In this document: positions 1 through 9,379 of the stretch, piece after piece
How positions within the stretch are numbered: position 1 is the first letter of the stretch
Layout of the letters: every line of letters starts with the position of its first letter
Origin: Compostimonas suwonensis
GTDB lineage: Bacteria > Actinomycetota > Actinomycetes > Actinomycetales > Microbacteriaceae
Direction of reading: 5' to 3'
Assembly (NCBI RefSeq): GCF_002797855.1
Contig: NZ_PGFB01000008.1
Span: 44,301-108,300 of the forward strand
DNA length: 64,000 bases
Program-made: the position numbers and the translations under genes
The notes under the pieces: model-generated
Database searches by the model: none
What the model was told of the DNA's origin: nothing
Seen by the model: the letters and a program-made list of their open reading frames with translations, nothing else

Positions 1-1
1 G

Positions 2-799
2 ACCATCCCGGTCGTGCGCGGCATGGCCCCGGAGCTCGCGCAGCAGCAGCTCGAGGAGCTCGGCTTCGAGGTCGCCTCAGAGCAGCGCAGCGATGTCGAG
101 ATCCCCGCGGGCACGGTCTCCGGAAGCTCGCCCGACGGGCAGACGACCGCCCAGAAGGGCACTCAGGTCACGCTCTACGTGTCGAGCGGCCCGAAGATGA
201 TCGCCGTCACCGACGTGGTCGGCATGCCGGAGGACCAGGCTCGCGCGGCCCTCGCCGACTTCGCGATCGGGGACTCGATCAGGCAGTTCTCCGATCAGGC
301 CGCAGGCGTCGTCCTCGCGGCGACCGACGGCGCCGGCCAGCCCCTGCCGGCGGAGTACGGCGAGAGGCAGCCGATCACGCTCGTGGTGAGCGCGGGGGCG
401 ATCCCGGATGTCGCGGGCCTGTCGGTCGACGACGCGACCGCTGCCCTCACCCAGGCCGGGCTCACGGTGTCTCCCGATCAGCAGGAGGACTTCAGCGACG
501 ACGTCGATGCCGGCCTGGTCATCGGCGCCATCACCCAGACCGACCCGGTGAGAGCGAACGATCCCATGGTCCTGAACGTCTCGAAGGGCCCCGACCTCGT
601 CGAGGTGCCCGACGTCTCGGGCGTCAACGTCGCCGAGGGCAAAGCGACTCTCGAGGCTGCCGGGTTCACTGTCGAGGTGAACTCGATCATTCCCGAGGGC
701 GGCTGGGGGCTGCCGGGACTGGTCGTCTCCTCCACCGACCCGGCGGGGGGCGAGCAGCTGAAACGCGGCTCCACCGTCACGATCCAAGCCAGTCTCTGA
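2..799 (+). CDS. pknL: PASTA-domain Ser/Thr protein kinase, C-terminal extracellular part (5' truncated by window)
   Basis: Only the last 265 residues are in the window. The reading frame is open to the left edge, so the kinase and membrane-spanning parts lie outside. What is visible is four consecutive PASTA repeats of about 65 residues each (roughly 1-66, 67-134, 135-199, 200-265), each starting with the usual P-x-V-x-G/D-V pattern and ending in a 'V..S.G' strand. PASTA modules of bacterial kinases sit outside the membrane and bind peptidoglycan fragments or muropeptides. The name pknL is inferred from the neighbour aroG, which flanks pknL in mycobacteria and corynebacteria; the PASTA repeats alone do not separate PknL from PknB. 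The gene converges on aroG, with a palindromic element between them. Confidence 0.85.
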   Translation, partial: TIPVVRGMAPELAQQQLEELGFEVASEQRSDVEIPAGTVSGSSPDGQTTAQKGTQVTLYVSSGPKMIAVTDVVGMPEDQARAALADFAIGDSIRQFSDQAAGVVLAATDGAGQPLPAEYGERQPITLVVSAGAIPDVAGLSVDDATAALTQAGLTVSPDQQEDFSDDVDAGLVIGAITQTDPVRANDPMVLNVSKGPDLVEVPDVSGVNVAEGKATLEAAGFTVEVNSIIPEGGWGLPGLVVSSTDPAGGEQLKRGSTVTIQASL

Positions 800-860
800 A
801 CCCGCCGCCGCTCGCCTTCCTGAGCACGCCGAGCGGGTGCGACGCGGGCGGGTCTGTAGC

Positions 861-927
861 CGAGCGCGGGTTTGTTCGCGAGCGACGAGCGCCGAGGTGC
901 CGCGCCCGCGAACAAACCCCGCGCTCG
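861..927. repeat. Palindromic intergenic element, family A copy 1
   Basis: A 20 bp arm (861-880) and a near-perfect inverted copy (907-927, one extra C) enclose a 26 bp GC-rich loop. A second copy of the same element lies at 25723-25804 in opposite orientation. The position between two convergent genes suggests a bidirectional terminator or a REP-like element; no T-run follows. Confidence 0.8.
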
Positions 928-967
928 ATTGCTGAAGGGCTGAAGGGCTGAGGGCTGAAGAGGAGGG

Positions 968-2344
968 TCAGCGCGCGGCGGCGCCGAGCTCCTCGGCCAC
1001 GAGGAAGGCGAGCTCGAGCGACTGCATGTGGTTGAGCCGCGGATCGCACAGCGACTCGTAGCGGGTCGCGAGCGTCGCCTCGTCGATGTGCTCGGAGCCG
1101 CCCAGACACTCGGTCACGTCGTCGCCCGTGAGCTCGACGTGGATGCCGCCCGGGTGCGTGCCCGCGGCGCGGTGAGCCTCGAAGAAGCCCTTGACCTCGT
1201 CGACGACGTCGTCGAAACGGCGGGTCTTGTACCCGGTCGGGGTCGTGAGGCCGTTGCCGTGCATGGGGTCGGTGACCCAGAGCGGGTTCGCGTCGTGGCC
1301 CTTGATCGCCTCGAGCAGCGGCGGCAGCGCGTCGCGCACCGTGCCCGCCCCCATCCGCGTGATGAAGGTGAGGCGGCCCGGCTCGCGGTCGGGATCGAGC
1401 TTGTCGATGAGCCGCAGCATGTCGTCGGGCTTCGTCGTCGGGCCGAGCTTGACGCCGAGCGGGTTGCGCACACGGGAGAGGAAGTCGACGTGCGCGCCGT
1501 CGAGGTCGCGGGTGCGCTCGCCGATCCAGACGAAGTGGCTCGAGGTGTTGTACGGGGTGCCCGTACGCGAGTCGATGCGCGTCATGGGCCGCTCGTAGTC
1601 GAAGAGCAGCGCCTCGTGGCCCGTGTAGAACTCGGTGCGCTTGAGCTCGTCGAAGTCGGCCCCGCAGGCGATCATGAACTTGATCGCGCGGTCGATCTCC
1701 TTCGCGAGCTGCTCGTAGCGCTGGTTGGCGGGGTTCTGGGTGAAGCCCTTGTTCCAGTCGTGCACCTGGCGCAGGTCGGCGAAACCGCCCTGGGTGAAGG
1801 CGCGGATGAGGTTCAGGGTCGAGGCGGCCATGTGGTAGCCCTGGATGAGCCGCCGGGGGTCGGCCGTGCGCGACTCCGGGGTGAAGTCGTAGCCGTTGAC
1901 GATGTCGCCGCGGTAGGCGGGAAGGGTCACTCCCCCACGGGTCTCGGTGTCGCTCGAGCGCGGCTTGGCGAACTGCCCCGCCATCCTGCCCATCTTGATG
2001 ACCGGCGTGGAGGCGCCGTAGGTGAGCACGACGGCCATCTGCAGCACCGTCTTGACCCGGTTGCGGATCTGGTCGGCCGTCGCCCCGGCGAAGGTCTCGG
2101 CGCAGTCGCCGCCCTGCAGCAGGAAGGCCTCGCCCCGTGCTGCGGCGGCGAGCCGCTCGCGCAGCTGGTCGACCTCGCCCGCGAAGACGAGCGGGGGCTG
2201 GGTCGCGATCTCGGCGGATGCCGCGGCAACCGCATCCGCGTCGGGCCACTGCGGCTGGTGCTTGACGGGCAGATTGCGCCAGTTGTCGAGGCCTGCGATC
2301 ACGGACTCGTCGGCCAGCACAACGGTTTCACTCGGATCTACCAC
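968..2344 (-). CDS. aroG: 3-deoxy-D-arabino-heptulosonate-7-phosphate synthase, class II
   Basis: Catalyses the first step of the shikimate pathway, condensing phosphoenolpyruvate and erythrose 4-phosphate. The 458-residue protein is clearly of the class II (plant/mycobacterial) type: it carries the metal-binding cysteine in the motif GGDCAETF (Cys near residue 81) and the long conserved runs LTYGASTPVIKMGRMAGQ and DPMHGNG. I chose the GTG at 2344 because AGGAAAA lies about 8 nt upstream of it; an in-frame GTG at 2368 would add eight residues but has no visible ribosome binding site. Class II enzymes in actinobacteria are feedback-regulated by aromatic amino acids and complex with chorismate mutase; no attenuator or leader peptide is evident here. 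It converges with the PASTA kinase gene and is followed upstream by plsC in the same direction. Confidence 0.95.
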   Translation of the reverse strand: MVDPSETVVLADESVIAGLDNWRNLPVKHQPQWPDADAVAAASAEIATQPPLVFAGEVDQLRERLAAAARGEAFLLQGGDCAETFAGATADQIRNRVKTVLQMAVVLTYGASTPVIKMGRMAGQFAKPRSSDTETRGGVTLPAYRGDIVNGYDFTPESRTADPRRLIQGYHMAASTLNLIRAFTQGGFADLRQVHDWNKGFTQNPANQRYEQLAKEIDRAIKFMIACGADFDELKRTEFYTGHEALLFDYERPMTRIDSRTGTPYNTSSHFVWIGERTRDLDGAHVDFLSRVRNPLGVKLGPTTKPDDMLRLIDKLDPDREPGRLTFITRMGAGTVRDALPPLLEAIKGHDANPLWVTDPMHGNGLTTPTGYKTRRFDDVVDEVKGFFEAHRAAGTHPGGIHVELTGDDVTECLGGSEHIDEATLATRYESLCDPRLNHMQSLELAFLVAEELGAAAR

Positions 2345-2456
2345 GGAGTTTTCCTGCTTCTCTCGCACGGACGAACGGTGCTGCGTCTCACCCGGGCGAG
2401 CCCGTCGGAGCTCGGCCGGGCCTCTCGCCCGACTCGTCTCGCACCGAGAATCGAGC

Positions 2457-3146
2457 TTAGCGCGAAAGGTTCGCGCGCTTCTCCTTGACGGTCGTCGCGT
2501 AGACGTCGTCGTACTCCTGGCCGCTCAGGGTGTTGAGCTCGTACATGAGCTCGTCGGTGATCGCGCGCAGGATGAAGCGGTCGCCCTCGAGGCCCTCGAA
2601 ACGGCTGAAGTCGAGCGGTTTGCCGAGGATGATGCCGATCCGCCGCACCTTGGGGATGCGCGTGCCGATCGGCATGACGTGCTGGGTGTCGATCATGGCG
2701 ACGGGGACGATCGGCGCGCCTGACTCGAGCACCATACGCGCGATGCCCGTGCGGCCCCGGTACATCTTGCCGTCGGGGCTGCGGGTGCCCTCCGGGTAGA
2801 TGCCGAGCACGTGGCCCTGTGCGAGCACGCGCAGTCCCGTGTTGAGCGAGGCCTCCGAGGCCTTGCCGCCCGAGCGGTCGATGGGCAGCTGGCCGGTGGC
2901 GTTCATGAACCACTTCGTCGCCCAGCCCTTGAAGCCCCTGCGTGTGAAGTAGTCGCTCTTCGCGAGGAACGACACCCGCCGCGGCACCACGAGGGGCAGG
3001 AAGATCGAGTCGATGAACGAGAGGTGGTTGCTCGCGAGGATCACGGGACCCTTCTCGGGCAGATTCTCGATCCCGATGACCCAGGGGCGGAAGATCCCGA
3101 CCAGCAGGGGCCCCGCGATCAGGTGCTTCATGATCCAGTAGAACAC
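2457..3146 (-). CDS. plsC: 1-acyl-sn-glycerol-3-phosphate acyltransferase (PlsC family)
   Basis: Transfers an acyl chain to lysophosphatidic acid in membrane phospholipid synthesis, acting at the inner face of the cytoplasmic membrane. The 229-residue protein has the family catalytic motif NHxxxxD as NHLSFIDS (His41, Asp46) and the substrate-binding motif EGTRS at residues 119-123. A hydrophobic segment at residues 8-20 probably associates with the membrane. The GTG start at 3146 is supported by GAGGAG about 8 nt upstream. It lies 30 bp downstream of the glucokinase gene and in the same direction, and the same acyltransferase is found beside aroG in mycobacteria. The precise acyl acceptor cannot be read from sequence. 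Confidence 0.9.
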   Translation of the reverse strand: MFYWIMKHLIAGPLLVGIFRPWVIGIENLPEKGPVILASNHLSFIDSIFLPLVVPRRVSFLAKSDYFTRRGFKGWATKWFMNATGQLPIDRSGGKASEASLNTGLRVLAQGHVLGIYPEGTRSPDGKMYRGRTGIARMVLESGAPIVPVAMIDTQHVMPIGTRIPKVRRIGIILGKPLDFSRFEGLEGDRFILRAITDELMYELNTLSGQEYDDVYATTVKEKRANLSR

Positions 3147-3176
3147 TGCCAGCTCCTCGTCGACCAGGCTGAAAGA

Positions 3177-4124
3177 CTACAGCTCTTGGTAGCGGATGCG
3201 CGCGAGATCGGCGGCGCCGACCACCCCCGCGTCGTTGACGAGCTCGGCGATCGCGAACTCCGGCTCGGGGTGGTAGCCGCGGGCCGGCAGGTTCTCGAGG
3301 TAGGCGTGACGGATGGGCTCGAGCAGCTGCTCGCCCGACTGCGCGACGCCGCCGCCGAAGACGAAGAGCTGCGGGTCGAGCACGGCGCCGAAGCTCGCGC
3401 AGGCCTGGCCGAGCCAGGTCCCGAGCTGGCGCAGGGCCGCGAGGGCGCCCGCGTCGCCGGCCTGGATGAGGTCGCCGACGTCGGTGCCGGTGAGCTCTCC
3501 CTTCTCGGCACGAACGTCGGCGAGCACCTGGCCGATGCCCCGGGCGTCGGCGAGCTCGTTGGCCATGCGCAGGAGCGCCCGGCCCGAGCCGTACTGCTCG
3601 ATGCATCCGTGCGCCCCGCACCCGCAGGGCAAGCCCTCGGGAACGACCCGCATGTGGCCGATCTCGGCGCCGGCGCCGAAGCCGCCGCGGAAGAGCCTGT
3701 CGCCCGCGACGATCGCGCCGCCGACCCCCGTGCCGATCGTGAGCATGAGCATGTCGCTCACCAGACGCCCCGCGCCGTAGCGGAACTCGGCCCAGCCGGC
3801 CGCGTTGGCGTCGTTCTCGATGATCACGGGAACGTCGATGCGCGCCTCGAGCTTCGCGCGGAACGGCTCGTTGCGCCAGTTGATGTTGGGGGCGTAGTAC
3901 ACGGTCGACTGCGAGGAGTCGATGAAGCCCGCGGCGGCCACGCCCACGGCGACCGGATCGCTGCCCTCGCTCAGCCGCTCGACCATGCTCACGACGACGT
4001 CTTCGATGAGACCCGCCTGGCCCGCCGGCGTCGGCCGGCGATCCTCTCTCACGATCGTTCCGAACTCGTCGACGACCGCTCCCGCGATCTTCGTTCCACC
4101 GATGTCGATGCCAATCGCGTGCAC
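3177..4124 (-). CDS. glk: ROK-family glucokinase
   Basis: Phosphorylates glucose to glucose 6-phosphate with ATP (some actinobacterial ROK glucokinases also accept polyphosphate). The 315-residue protein shows the phosphate-binding DIGGTK loop at residues 7-12, the catalytic ENDAN motif at 103-107 (Asp105), GTGVGG at 131-136, and the ROK zinc site with His157 and the CGCGxxGC cluster (Cys167, Cys169, Cys174). There is no N-terminal winged helix, so this is the kinase rather than the repressor branch of the family. GTG start at 4124 with AAAGGG about 8 nt upstream. It is divergent from the acyl-CoA ligase and co-directional with plsC and aroG. Confidence 0.92.
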   Translation of the reverse strand: MHAIGIDIGGTKIAGAVVDEFGTIVREDRRPTPAGQAGLIEDVVVSMVERLSEGSDPVAVGVAAAGFIDSSQSTVYYAPNINWRNEPFRAKLEARIDVPVIIENDANAAGWAEFRYGAGRLVSDMLMLTIGTGVGGAIVAGDRLFRGGFGAGAEIGHMRVVPEGLPCGCGAHGCIEQYGSGRALLRMANELADARGIGQVLADVRAEKGELTGTDVGDLIQAGDAGALAALRQLGTWLGQACASFGAVLDPQLFVFGGGVAQSGEQLLEPIRHAYLENLPARGYHPEPEFAIAELVNDAGVVGAADLARIRYQEL

Positions 4125-4300
4125 GGAGAAACCCTTTCGGTGCCAAGAGGATGCCGCGTCTCCAGCCGATCGGCGGAACGCCCCAGAAGAGTCTACGGTG
4201 CCTGATGATTTGCTCGGCGAATGGGCCGCGGAGGCCTGTTCACAGCCTCGCCACAGGTACAGTAGACGGATAGAATCCGCCCGGTTACAAAGGAGTTGCC

Positions 4301-6127
4301 GTGAAAGAATTCAGCACACCCGCACTCGTCGCAGCCGATCCGCAGGCCAATACGACCGATCTGCTCATCGACCGCGTCGCCGCGACTCCGAACGATCCGC
4401 TCTTCGCCGTGCCCGAGAACGGCGGATGGCGCGATGTGACCTCGAGCGAGTTCCTCGCGCAGGTCGTGGCCCTCGCCAAGGGGCTCGTCGCCGCGGGCAT
4501 CGAGCCCGGCGACATGATCGGGTTCATGTGCAAGACCCGCTACGAGTGGACGCTCGTCGACTTCGCGACCTGGTTCGCGGGCGCGATCCTCGTTCCCGTC
4601 TACGAGACCTCATCCCCCTCGCAGGTGCTCTGGAACCTGAGCGACTCGGGCGCCACCTGGATGATCGTGGAGACCCCCGATCACTTCGCCCGCTTCGACG
4701 AGGTGCACGCCGAGCTGCCGCTCATCCGCCAGGTCTGGCAGGTCGACCTCGGCGACCTCGACAAGCTCGCCGCCTCGGGCTCGGCCGTGCCCGACGAGGA
4801 GATCGAGCGCCGCCGCACGCTCGCCGTCGGCTCCGACATCGCGACCCTCATCTACACCTCGGGCTCGACGGGCCGCCCGAAGGGCTGCGTGCTCACCCAC
4901 TCCAACTTCGTGGAGCTGTGCCGCAACAGCGCCCTCGCGCTCAAGGAGGTCGTCGCCGAGCCGGGCGCCTCGACCCTGCTCTTCATCACGACCGCGCACG
5001 TCTTCGCGCGCTTCATCTCGGTGCTCGACGTGCACGCGGGTGTGAAGACGGGCCACCAGCCCGACACCAAGCAGCTGCTCTCCTCGCTCGCGAGCTTCAA
5101 GCCGACCTTCCTGCTCGCGGTGCCGCGGGTCTTCGAGAAGGTCTACAACTCGGCCGAGCAGAAGGCCGAGGCGGGCGGCAAGGGCAAGATCTTCCGGGCC
5201 GCGGCCGACACCGCGGTCGCGCACTCCAAGGCTCTCCAGGCCGGCAAGGTGCCGTTCGGGCTCTCGCTCAAGTTCCGCGTCTTCGACCGACTCGTCTACA
5301 GCAAGCTGCGCGAGGCGATGGGCGGCCGCGTGAAGTACGCCGTCTCGGGCTCGGCCCCGCTCGGCAGCCGGCTCGGCCACTTCTTCCACAGCCTCGGCAT
5401 CGTCATCCTCGAAGGCTACGGCCTCACCGAGACGACGGCGCCCGCGACGGTGAACCTCGCGGACAAGTTCACGATCGGCACCGTGGGCCCCGCGCTCCCC
5501 GGCGTCTCCGTGCGCATCATGGACGACGGCGAGATCGAGGTCAAGGGCATCGACGTCTTCGCGGAGTACTGGAAGAACCCCGAGGCGACCGCCGCGGCCT
5601 TCGACGACGGCTGGTTCAAAACGGGCGACCTCGGCTCGTTCGACGACGACGGCTTCCTGACGATCACGGGCCGCAAGAAGGAGATCCTGGTGACAGCGGG
5701 CGGCAAGAACGTCGCGCCTGCGGCCCTCGAGGACCCGATCCGGGCGAACCCGCTCGTCGGCCAGGTGATCGCGGTGGGCGATCAGCGGCCGTTCATCTCC
5801 GCCCTCATCACCCTCGACCCCGAGATGCTGCCGGTCTGGCTCGCCAACAACGGCGAGGACAAAGACATGACGCTCGCCGAGGCATCCGTCAACCCGGCGG
5901 TGCTCGCCGAGGTGCAGCGGGCCGTCGACCACGCCAACAGCGGCGTCTCGCGTGCCGAGTCGATCAGGAAGTTCGTGGTGCTCTCGACCGACCTCACCGA
6001 GGCGAGCGGGCACCTCACCCCCAAGATGAGCATCAAGCGCGGGGTCATCCTCGACGACTTCGCCGACGTCATCGACACGATGTACAGCTCGGCGCCGGCG
6101 ACCCAGGGTGTGAGCCTCGCGGGGTAG
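4301..6127 (+). CDS. Long-chain fatty-acid-CoA ligase (AMP-binding, FadD15-like)
   Basis: Activates fatty acids to acyl-CoA through an acyl-adenylate. The 608-residue protein has the AMP-binding P-loop YTSGSTGRPKGC (residues 185-196), the GYGLTETT motif near residue 372, and a C-terminal GRKKEILVTAGGKNVAP segment with the catalytic lysine region. GTG start at 4301 is set by AAAGGAG 6 nt upstream. A TAGAAT box at 4271-4276 could be a -10 element, but no convincing -35 is seen. The neighbourhood (aroG, plsC, ligase) matches the mycobacterial region around fadD15, so this is the likely orthologue; chain-length preference cannot be stated. The gene ends 3 bp before the end of the convergent deformylase gene. 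Confidence 0.9.
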   Translation: MKEFSTPALVAADPQANTTDLLIDRVAATPNDPLFAVPENGGWRDVTSSEFLAQVVALAKGLVAAGIEPGDMIGFMCKTRYEWTLVDFATWFAGAILVPVYETSSPSQVLWNLSDSGATWMIVETPDHFARFDEVHAELPLIRQVWQVDLGDLDKLAASGSAVPDEEIERRRTLAVGSDIATLIYTSGSTGRPKGCVLTHSNFVELCRNSALALKEVVAEPGASTLLFITTAHVFARFISVLDVHAGVKTGHQPDTKQLLSSLASFKPTFLLAVPRVFEKVYNSAEQKAEAGGKGKIFRAAADTAVAHSKALQAGKVPFGLSLKFRVFDRLVYSKLREAMGGRVKYAVSGSAPLGSRLGHFFHSLGIVILEGYGLTETTAPATVNLADKFTIGTVGPALPGVSVRIMDDGEIEVKGIDVFAEYWKNPEATAAAFDDGWFKTGDLGSFDDDGFLTITGRKKEILVTAGGKNVAPAALEDPIRANPLVGQVIAVGDQRPFISALITLDPEMLPVWLANNGEDKDMTLAEASVNPAVLAEVQRAVDHANSGVSRAESIRKFVVLSTDLTEASGHLTPKMSIKRGVILDDFADVIDTMYSSAPATQGVSLAG

Positions 6128-6130
6128 GGC

Positions 6131-6622
6131 TCAGAACCAGTCGGACTCGCGGATCGCCTTCATCGCCTCGCGCCGGGTCGGCTTCTCGAGCCGGTCGAGG
6201 TACAGCTTGCCCTCGAGGTGGTCGTGCTCGTGCTGCAGCGCCTGCGCCATGAGACCCGTGCCCGAGAGCTCGATCTCTGTGCCGTCGAGATCGATTCCGC
6301 GCACCCGTGCGAACGGGTACCGCGGCGTCGGGAACCAGAGGTCGGGCACCGAGAGGCAGCCCTCGTCGACGAGCTCCGGCTCTCCGCTCAGCTCGACGAT
6401 CTGCGGGTTCAGGATGTAGCCGACCACGCCGTCGACGTTGTAGCTGAAGGCCCGCAGATTGACGCCGATCTGCGAGGCGGCGACGCCCGCGCGCCCCGGA
6501 GGCCGCACGCTGTCGAGCAGGTCGTCGACGAGGCCGCGGATGCCGTCGTCGACGACCCCGATCGGCTCGCTCACGGTCTTCAGCACGGGATCGCCGAAGA
6601 TGCGTATCTGGCGTTCTGTCAC
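6131..6622 (-). CDS. def: Peptide deformylase
   Basis: Removes the N-formyl group from nascent proteins; an iron (or zinc) hydrolase. The 163-residue protein carries the three family motifs: RAGVAASQ at residues 44-51 (the first Gly of the usual GxGxAAxQ is Arg), EGCLS at 87-91 with the metal-binding Cys89, and HEHDH at 131-135 with the two metal His and catalytic Glu. The GTG start at 6622 overlaps the stop of the mycothione reductase gene by 4 nt (GTGA), so the two are probably translationally coupled. The in-frame sequence further upstream belongs to the antisense of mtr and is not coding here. Confidence 0.93.
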   Translation of the reverse strand: MTERQIRIFGDPVLKTVSEPIGVVDDGIRGLVDDLLDSVRPPGRAGVAASQIGVNLRAFSYNVDGVVGYILNPQIVELSGEPELVDEGCLSVPDLWFPTPRYPFARVRGIDLDGTEIELSGTGLMAQALQHEHDHLEGKLYLDRLEKPTRREAMKAIRESDWF

Positions 6623-8028
6623 AGTTCCTCCTCCGCCTTCAACAGGGCGTTCTCGACGACTTCGCTCGCGGCCGGGTGCGGCCAGTACTGCCCGCGGGCG
6701 AGCCCGCGGATGCTCAGGCCCTGGCTCGCGGCCTGGATGAGCGGCTGGATGAGGATGCTCGCCTCCGGCCCCACGATGTGGGCGCCGAGGAGAAGTGCCG
6801 TCTCCCGGTCGACCACGAGCTTGCAGATGCTCGTCACGTCTTCGAGAGCCCAGCCGTAGGCGGTCGTGCGGTACTCCTGCACGACGACGACGGCGTCCGG
6901 ATGACTCCGCCGCGCCTGCTCCTCGGTGAGCCCGAAGTGCGCGATCTGCGGCCGGGAGAAGATCGCCGAGGGCACGGGCCCGGGATGCCCGCCGATGAGC
7001 TCGTGCGGATGGGCGAGGTTGTGCTCGACGATGCGGGCCTCGTGGTTGGCGACGTGCTTGAGCTCCCACATCGAGCTCACGTCGCCCAGCCCGTAGACGC
7101 CCGCGACGGGCTCGCCGCCCGAGAGCGCACGCTGGTGGTGGTCGACGGCGAGCCTGCCGTCGGCCTCGAGATCGTAGCCGGCGGATGCCGCGCCCAGCCG
7201 GTCGGCGTTCGGAATCCGCCCCTGCGCCACGAGTACCAGCTCGCTGCGCAGCTCCTCGCCGCCGTCGAGTGACACGACGAGCTCGGCGCCGTCGCGCGCG
7301 ACCCCGCCGAGGTGCGCACCGAGGCGCAGGGACCAGTGTTCGGAGGCGAGGGCCGTGAACCGCTCCGAGATCTCGTGGTCGAGCTCGGTGAGCAGCCGCT
7401 CGGAGCGCGCGACGAGGGTCACCCGCACGCCGAGCGCCGAGAAGACGTGGGCGAACTCGACGGCGACCGCGCCGCCGCCGAGGATCGTGAGGGAGGCCGG
7501 CAGGGCGTCGATGCGCATGATCGAGTCGGAGGTGTGCAGCGCGGGATCGTCGCCGTCGTGCGGAACCTCCAGGGGGCGCGGTCGGGAGCCGGCCGCGATG
7601 ACGATCTGCTCGCCGCTCAGGCGCACGCCGCTCGCCGACACGAGCGTACGGGGGCCGTCGAAGCGGAAGGTCTCACGGAAGACCGTGACGTTGGGGCTCT
7701 TCTCGTCGCGATAGCGGAAGCCGGCCCGGCTGATCTTGTCGGTCTTCGCGAACACCCGGTCGCGGATCGCGAGCCAGTCGACCGGGTCACGGGTGAAGGA
7801 GAGCCCGATGCGCGGGGCGTCCGCCGCGTGTGCCGCGACATCCGCGACGTGCACGAACATCTTCGTGGGGATGCAGCCGGCGTTCAGGCAGGTGCCGCCG
7901 AACCATCGGCCGTCGTCGAGCAGCGCGACCGTCTTGTCGTGGAACTCGGGGCCGATGAGCGAATTGCCCGAGCCCGCGCCGATGACGATCAGATCGACGT
8001 GCTGCTCGGAGGTGCTGCTATGCGTCAC
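6619..8028 (-). CDS. mtr: Mycothione reductase
   Basis: NADPH-dependent flavoprotein that reduces mycothiol disulfide, keeping the actinobacterial thiol buffer reduced. The 469-residue protein has the FAD-binding GAGSGN loop at residues 18-23, the redox-active disulfide GGTCLNAGC (Cys47, Cys52), a second Rossmann motif GGGAVAVEF for NADPH, and the C-terminal catalytic pair in HPAASE (His451, Glu456). These features separate it from lipoamide dehydrogenase. GTG start at 8028 overlaps the upstream ATPase gene by 11 bp. It is third in the leftward run pyc, MinD-like ATPase, mtr, def. Presence of this gene supports a mycothiol-producing actinobacterium. Confidence 0.93.
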   Translation of the reverse strand: MTHSSTSEQHVDLIVIGAGSGNSLIGPEFHDKTVALLDDGRWFGGTCLNAGCIPTKMFVHVADVAAHAADAPRIGLSFTRDPVDWLAIRDRVFAKTDKISRAGFRYRDEKSPNVTVFRETFRFDGPRTLVSASGVRLSGEQIVIAAGSRPRPLEVPHDGDDPALHTSDSIMRIDALPASLTILGGGAVAVEFAHVFSALGVRVTLVARSERLLTELDHEISERFTALASEHWSLRLGAHLGGVARDGAELVVSLDGGEELRSELVLVAQGRIPNADRLGAASAGYDLEADGRLAVDHHQRALSGGEPVAGVYGLGDVSSMWELKHVANHEARIVEHNLAHPHELIGGHPGPVPSAIFSRPQIAHFGLTEEQARRSHPDAVVVVQEYRTTAYGWALEDVTSICKLVVDRETALLLGAHIVGPEASILIQPLIQAASQGLSIRGLARGQYWPHPAASEVVENALLKAEEEL

Positions 8029-9337
8029 GTCTGCTGGTGGGCAGGCCCTCGACCACGAGAGACGCGAGGGTGCGTGCCGCGTCTTTCGTCAGCGGCTTGA
8101 GGTCTTTGTACGACACGACCGAGCCCGCGGCGAGCTGCGGGTCGTAGGGGATGCGCACGATCTCGCGCACCCGTGACTGGAAGTGCGACTCGATCTCCTC
8201 GAGCTTGACGAGGTTGGTGCCCTGGGTGGCCGTGTTCAGGGCGACGATCGCGTTGCGCACGAGGTCGCCGTAGCCGTTCGCCTCGAGCCAGGTGAGGGTC
8301 TCCGAGGCGAGACGCGCCTCGTCGACGCTGCCGCCCGAGACGATCACGATCGAGTCGGCGCGCTGCAGGGTCGCGCGCATGACGGAGTGCACGATGCCCG
8401 TGCCGCAGTCGGTGAGCACGATCGAGTAGAAACGCGCGGCGAGGTCGGCGACGACGTTGTAGTCGTTCTCGTCGAAGGCCTCGGAGAGCAGCGGGTCGGT
8501 GTCGCTCGCGAGGATGTCGAGACGCGTCTCGTCGCGGGAGACGAGGGTCGTGAAGTCGGTGAAGCCCTGGATCGAGGGGGCTTTCGTCACGACGTCGCGC
8601 ACGGTCGCGCGGGTCTGCTTGTTGACGCGCTCCGAGAGCGTTCCGCGGTCGGGGTTCGCGTCGATCGCGATGATGCGGTCTTCGCGGGCGTCGGCGAGTG
8701 CCATGCCGAGCAGGGCCGTGACGGTCGTCTTGCCCACGCCGCCCTTGCGGGTGAGGATCGGCACGAAGCGCGCGCCGCCCTCAAAGACCTTCGAGATCCG
8801 CTGGTCCATCTCTTTGCGGGCCCGCACCTTCGCGGAGTCGCCGAGGTTGAGGGTCTTGAACGTCACGGTGTAGACGAAACGGTTCCAGCCGCCCTCGGGC
8901 ACCGGCCGCGTCTTGCGGTTGACGTCGAGCAGGCGGTCGGCCGTGAGCATCGCAGCCGACTCGGGATCGCTCGAGTGCTCGCCGCGCAGTCTGTCGCGAC
9001 GCGACAGCGAGTTGTCGACGACGGGAGCAGGCGCGGCGACGTCGACGCTCGTGGTCGAGGGTGCGACGATGTCCACGCTCGTGGTCGACGGCTCGCTCAC
9101 CTCGACGTGACCGGGGTTGACGCTGACCTCGTCGATCGCGACCGCGACCTCCTCGGCCGGCACCTCGGGCGCGGGCGCGGGCGGCAGATCGACCGTGATG
9201 CTCAGGCTCTCGGGGAGCGCCGCGGCGAGGTCGTCGCCGGGGGTCGGCGGCAGCTCGCCGTGGTACTGCTCGACGAGCTCCTCGTCGGTTTGGAGGAGCT
9301 GCCCGGGAGCATCGTCGACTTTGCGTTTCTCTGACAC
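8018..9337 (-). CDS. MinD/ParA-like P-loop ATPase with long disordered N-terminus
   Basis: A 439-residue protein. Residues 1 to about 150 are acidic, Pro/Ala/Val-rich and low in complexity, with an internal duplication of a STTSVD unit. The rest is a ParA/MinD-type ATPase with the deviant Walker A motif KGGVGKT near residue 200 and a TDCGTG segment in place of the usual DxxP switch. Proteins of this class use ATP-driven dimerisation to position cargo on membrane or nucleoid. The partner is unknown. GTG start at 9337 has GAGGAG about 9 nt upstream. It follows pyc by 42 bp, and a second ParA-type ATPase diverges from pyc, so two such ATPases bracket one metabolic gene. Exact function is not assigned. 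Confidence 0.8.
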   Translation of the reverse strand: MSEKRKVDDAPGQLLQTDEELVEQYHGELPPTPGDDLAAALPESLSITVDLPPAPAPEVPAEEVAVAIDEVSVNPGHVEVSEPSTTSVDIVAPSTTSVDVAAPAPVVDNSLSRRDRLRGEHSSDPESAAMLTADRLLDVNRKTRPVPEGGWNRFVYTVTFKTLNLGDSAKVRARKEMDQRISKVFEGGARFVPILTRKGGVGKTTVTALLGMALADAREDRIIAIDANPDRGTLSERVNKQTRATVRDVVTKAPSIQGFTDFTTLVSRDETRLDILASDTDPLLSEAFDENDYNVVADLAARFYSIVLTDCGTGIVHSVMRATLQRADSIVIVSGGSVDEARLASETLTWLEANGYGDLVRNAIVALNTATQGTNLVKLEEIESHFQSRVREIVRIPYDPQLAAGSVVSYKDLKPLTKDAARTLASLVVEGLPTSRRDA

Positions 9338-9379
9338 GAGAACGGTCTCCTCTGATGGATTGGCAGTGCGATCTGAAGT

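Noticed and set aside
77..787. Long open frame antisense to the kinase tail
   Set aside because: Arg/Asp/His-rich composition typical of the complementary strand of GC-rich genes; no start signal or family.
2811..4205. Plus-strand 464-residue frame
   Set aside because: Antisense to plsC and glk; composition without hydrophobic core and no homology recognised.
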